A DNA stretch of 7,188 nucleotides from an uncultured Clostridia bacterium (GTDB taxonomy: Bacteria > Bacillota > Clostridia > Lachnospirales > Lachnospiraceae): contig CALASV010000044.1 in the NCBI GenBank assembly GCA_937888895.1, forward strand, positions 1 through 7,188, given 5' to 3'. The position numbers and the translations under genes are program-made. This document shows, one piece after another, positions 5,280-7,188 of the stretch; position 1 is the first letter of the stretch; each line of letters opens with the position of its first letter. The notes beneath the pieces are model-generated. The model ran no database searches. It was given only the letters and a program-made list of their open reading frames with translations, and was not told the origin of the DNA.

Positions 5280-5321
5280 AAAAAAATAGAGTGACAAAAT
5301 TAGACTCCTTTTGTCACTCTA
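5280..5321 (-). terminator. Strong intrinsic terminator after the methyltransferase gene
   Basis: A perfect 13-bp stem (TAGAGTGACAAAA at 5287-5299, its complement at 5309-5321) has a 9-nt loop and is followed on the minus strand by seven T. It lies 73 nt beyond the stop at 5395 and ends the potassium-uptake/methyltransferase transcript. Confidence 0.85.
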
Positions 5322-5394
5322 TCTAAAAAATTGCTTCCTTATAAACGCAAATTTTTTCTCTATATCACATCGAAATTCCCTAGCACTTAATACT

Positions 5395-6174
5395 CTACCA
5401 TCCCTGTTTTCTAAATGCCTCATACATTAAAAGTGATGCTGCCACTGCTGCATTTAACGACTCTACGTTTCCAGCCATTGGAATCCATACTTTTTCCTCT
5501 GCTAAATCAGCTACTTCATCGGAAAGACCATTTGCTTCATTTCCAATTAAAATTCCTACTTTTCCACTATAATCTGCCTTATCAAAATTTTTTGTTCCTT
5601 TCAAATGTGCAGCTAACAATCTTATATTTTGTTCTTTTAGCCGAACAAGAAGTCCCTTAAAATCTTCTACATACAAAAATGGTACTCGGTAGATTGCACC
5701 CATTGTAGAACGAATTACTTTTGGATTATATATATCAACGGATTCTTTGCTTAAAATAATACCTGCTACACCTGTTGCTTCTGCTGTTCTTACTATCGTT
5801 CCTAAATTTCCAGGGTCTCGTAAATCTTCTAGTAATAAAAGTGTTCCTGCATTTTCTATCATTTGCTCTATGGAATATTCTGGCATTTCTACAATCGCAA
5901 GTACTCCTTGAGGAGTTACCGTTTCTGCCATTGCATGAAATACCGAATCTGCCACAATTTCATACGGTACAACAGGTTGTTGCTTATTTTCGTACATTTC
6001 TTTCCAATAACTTTCAGAAAAGTAAGCTTTGCGTACTCGTTCTTTTTGTTCACAAATTTCTTCAAACATTTTTCTTCCTTCAATGACAAATGCTTTTTGT
6101 ATTTTTCTTTCTTTTCCTTTTTTCAACAATGCCACCATCTGTTTCATCTGCACATTAGATGTACTTGTAATCAT
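5395..6174 (-). CDS. TrmH/SpoU-family RNA 2'-O-ribose methyltransferase
   Basis: This enzyme should transfer a methyl group from S-adenosylmethionine to a ribose 2'-OH in rRNA or tRNA, using the knotted SPOUT fold. All three family motifs are present: motif 1 RDPGNLGTIVRTAEA (119-133, with Asn123 and catalytic Arg129), motif 2 ILIGNEANGLSDEV (208-221, Glu213) and motif 3 IPMAGNVESLNAAVAAS (231-247), which forms the cofactor-binding knot. The N-terminal 100 residues match the L30e-like substrate-binding domain of RlmB/TsnR-type enzymes (KAFVIEGRKMFEE, 27-39). At 259 aa it has normal length and looks intact. RNA target (23S rRNA or tRNA) cannot be told from sequence. The start overlaps the KtrA stop by one base (TAATG), with AGGAGG 9 nt upstream. 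It is the last gene of the operon, followed by a strong terminator. Similar to the Bacillus YsgA-type group. Confidence 0.93.
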   Translation of the reverse strand: MITSTSNVQMKQMVALLKKGKERKIQKAFVIEGRKMFEEICEQKERVRKAYFSESYWKEMYENKQQPVVPYEIVADSVFHAMAETVTPQGVLAIVEMPEYSIEQMIENAGTLLLLEDLRDPGNLGTIVRTAEATGVAGIILSKESVDIYNPKVIRSTMGAIYRVPFLYVEDFKGLLVRLKEQNIRLLAAHLKGTKNFDKADYSGKVGILIGNEANGLSDEVADLAEEKVWIPMAGNVESLNAAVAASLLMYEAFRKQGW

Positions 6175-6833
6175 TACTTATCTCCTCCTGTCAATTTAGA
6201 AAGAGCTTGATTTTTTCCAATAATAATAAGTACATCATGCTTTTGTAATGGTTCATCTGGTTCTGGTGTAATTTCTAATTTATCTCTTCTCTTAATACCT
6301 ATTACATTGATTTTCTTTTTGGCACGCAAATTTAAATCTTTTAAACTTTTTCCTATCCAATCTTGTGGTACTTCAAAATCCATCATACTATATTCGGTTG
6401 ATAATTCTACTGCATCAAAGAAATTTCCATGAACTAAATTGTGAGCAACTCGAATCCCTGTCTCCTTTTCTGGAAAAACAATCATATCTGCTCCCACTTT
6501 TTTTAATACTTTCGCTTGCAATTCTGTTAAAGCTTTTGCCATTACATAAGGAATACCGATTTCTTTTGATAAAATAGTTACCATTACACTTGCTTCTAAA
6601 TTTTCACCGATTGCAACAATTGCACCATCAAAATTCTTAATTCCTAATGACTGTATTGCTTCTGCATCTGTAACATCTGTACAAACAGCATAAGTGACAT
6701 CATCAGCAATTAAAGCTACTTTATCAGGGTCAGAATCGACTGCCATTACTTGACATCCATTATCTGCTAATGCTTTTGCTACACTTAATCCAAATTTTCC
6801 TAAACCAAATACTACAAATTCTTTTCTTGCCAT
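6174..6833 (-). CDS. ktrA: KtrA/TrkA-type RCK gating subunit of potassium uptake
   Basis: This is a cytosolic regulator that assembles in a ring under the membrane subunit and gates K+ uptake in response to nucleotide (ATP/ADP or NAD(H), family knowledge). The N-terminal RCK domain has the Rossmann start FVVFGLGKFGLSVAKAL (6-22, Gly-x-Gly-x-x-Gly), the acidic end of strand 2 (VDSDPDKV, 32-39), CTDVTD (51-56) and IVAIGENLEAS (72-82). The C-terminal RCK_C domain (about 137-219) has GKSLKDLNLRAKKKINVIGI and ends with HDVLIIIG (199-206). The single RCK unit of 219 aa matches KtrA/KtrC rather than the doubled TrkA of proteobacteria. The gene starts 15 nt after the stop of the membrane subunit with AAGAGG 7 nt before ATG, and overlaps the methyltransferase start by one base. 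It appears intact. Confidence 0.93.
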   Translation of the reverse strand: MARKEFVVFGLGKFGLSVAKALADNGCQVMAVDSDPDKVALIADDVTYAVCTDVTDAEAIQSLGIKNFDGAIVAIGENLEASVMVTILSKEIGIPYVMAKALTELQAKVLKKVGADMIVFPEKETGIRVAHNLVHGNFFDAVELSTEYSMMDFEVPQDWIGKSLKDLNLRAKKKINVIGIKRRDKLEITPEPDEPLQKHDVLIIIGKNQALSKLTGGDK

Positions 6834-6848
6834 CTTTTTACCTCTTTT

Positions 6849-7188
6849 CTATCCAATAATTACTTTTCCTTCTGCCATTGTCTTCTTTCCTTCATAACGC
6901 TTTGCATTAAATGCTAACGCCATTGTAATCGGACCAAGACGACCAAGGTACATCGCAAAAATAATAATCAATTTTCCTGCAAAAGACAATGTTCCTGTCA
7001 TACCTCTTGTCAATCCTACGGTTGCTAATGCAGATACTGATTCAAATAAAATATCTAAAAATTCTGCATCTTCTGTAATAGATAATGCCATGCAAACAAC
7101 TAATAATGCAACCACACTAACTACAATAACTGCAACTGCACGACGCACGTAATTATCTGTAATCTTTCTATGAAATGCTGTTACTTCA
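6849..7188 (-). CDS. ktrB: TrkH/KtrB potassium-translocating subunit, C-terminal part
   Basis: The frame is open to the window edge, so this is only the last ~113 codons. The GTG at 7148 is internal, not a start: reading continues upstream as EVTAFHRKITDNYV. Visible are a membrane helix (RRAVAVIVVSVVALLVVCMAL), the pore helix and selectivity filter of the fourth pore unit (FESVSALATVGLTRG, with the conserved T-V-G-L), and the final membrane helix (KLIIIFAMYLGRLGPITMALAF) with the typical G-R-L-G-P-x-T. The short cytosolic tail ends VIIG. The protein forms the K+ pore in the cytoplasmic membrane and is controlled by the KtrA product encoded immediately downstream; uptake is driven by ion gradients in this family. 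Promoter and N-terminus lie beyond the window. Confidence 0.93.
   Translation of the reverse strand, partial: EVTAFHRKITDNYVRRAVAVIVVSVVALLVVCMALSITEDAEFLDILFESVSALATVGLTRGMTGTLSFAGKLIIIFAMYLGRLGPITMALAFNAKRYEGKKTMAEGKVIIG

Noticed and set aside
5322..5394. Minus-strand stretch after the methyltransferase stop that reads openly for about 24 codons (AREFRCDIEKKFAFIRKQ)
   Set aside because: It has no ATG/GTG start with a ribosome binding site and runs directly into the terminator. It is more likely an untranslated tail or a degraded repeat.
5415..6210. Plus-strand open frames within the methyltransferase gene
   Set aside because: They are antisense shadows of a gene with all three SPOUT motifs.
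7146..7148. GTG as start codon of the rightmost gene
   Set aside because: The frame stays open to the window edge with TrkH/KtrB-like sequence upstream, so the gene begins outside the window.

Overview
The window is AT-rich and reads as a chromosomal segment of a low-GC gut Firmicute, most likely a clostridial Lachnospiraceae-type organism. This rests on the base composition, the AGGAGG-type ribosome binding sites, U-tailed terminators and the style of the gene families; the genus cannot be named. Every intact gene lies on the minus strand, so transcription runs from high to low coordinates. The only plus-strand coding material is a broken gene start.

Right part (4389-7188), ordinary chromosomal backbone: the C-terminal end of a TrkH/KtrB potassium-translocating subunit (cut by the window edge), its cytoplasmic gating partner KtrA/TrkA, and a TrmH/SpoU-family RNA 2'-O-ribose methyltransferase form one tight operon (15-nt gap, then a 1-nt overlap). 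The operon ends at a strong intrinsic terminator (5280-5321). Next is a separately transcribed gene for a membrane protein of unknown function with a charged, coiled C-terminal tail. It has its own TTGACA promoter and its own terminator (4267-4304).

Middle part (2824-4388), a scar-like region: a TnpB-like IS200/IS605-family protein has lost its 3' half, including most of its RuvC nuclease domain. Its broken end abuts and overlaps, in antisense, the first ~28 codons of a Fic-family-like gene. That gene still has a promoter and ribosome binding site but lacks its body. Around this lie several hairpins, a perfect 16-bp-arm palindrome and a cluster of TTGAAATT-type repeats.

Left part (64-2823), accessory-looking operon: three closely packed genes (4-nt and 11-nt overlaps) encode a TOPRIM-like protein with a C-terminal cysteine cluster, a small protein resembling DUF4869, and a very small P-loop NTPase. 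After 36 nt comes a gene for an acidic, helical-repeat protein of unknown function. The only promoter I see for this set lies at 2849-2877, and a 15-bp-arm inverted repeat spans its -10 box and the start region of the first gene. A separate TOPRIM protein beside a separate ATPase recalls the nuclease/ATPase split of OLD/Gabija-type systems. The compact layout, its place beside a transposase scar and its apparently higher AT content make it the best candidate here for an undescribed system, possibly defensive. That function is inference only.
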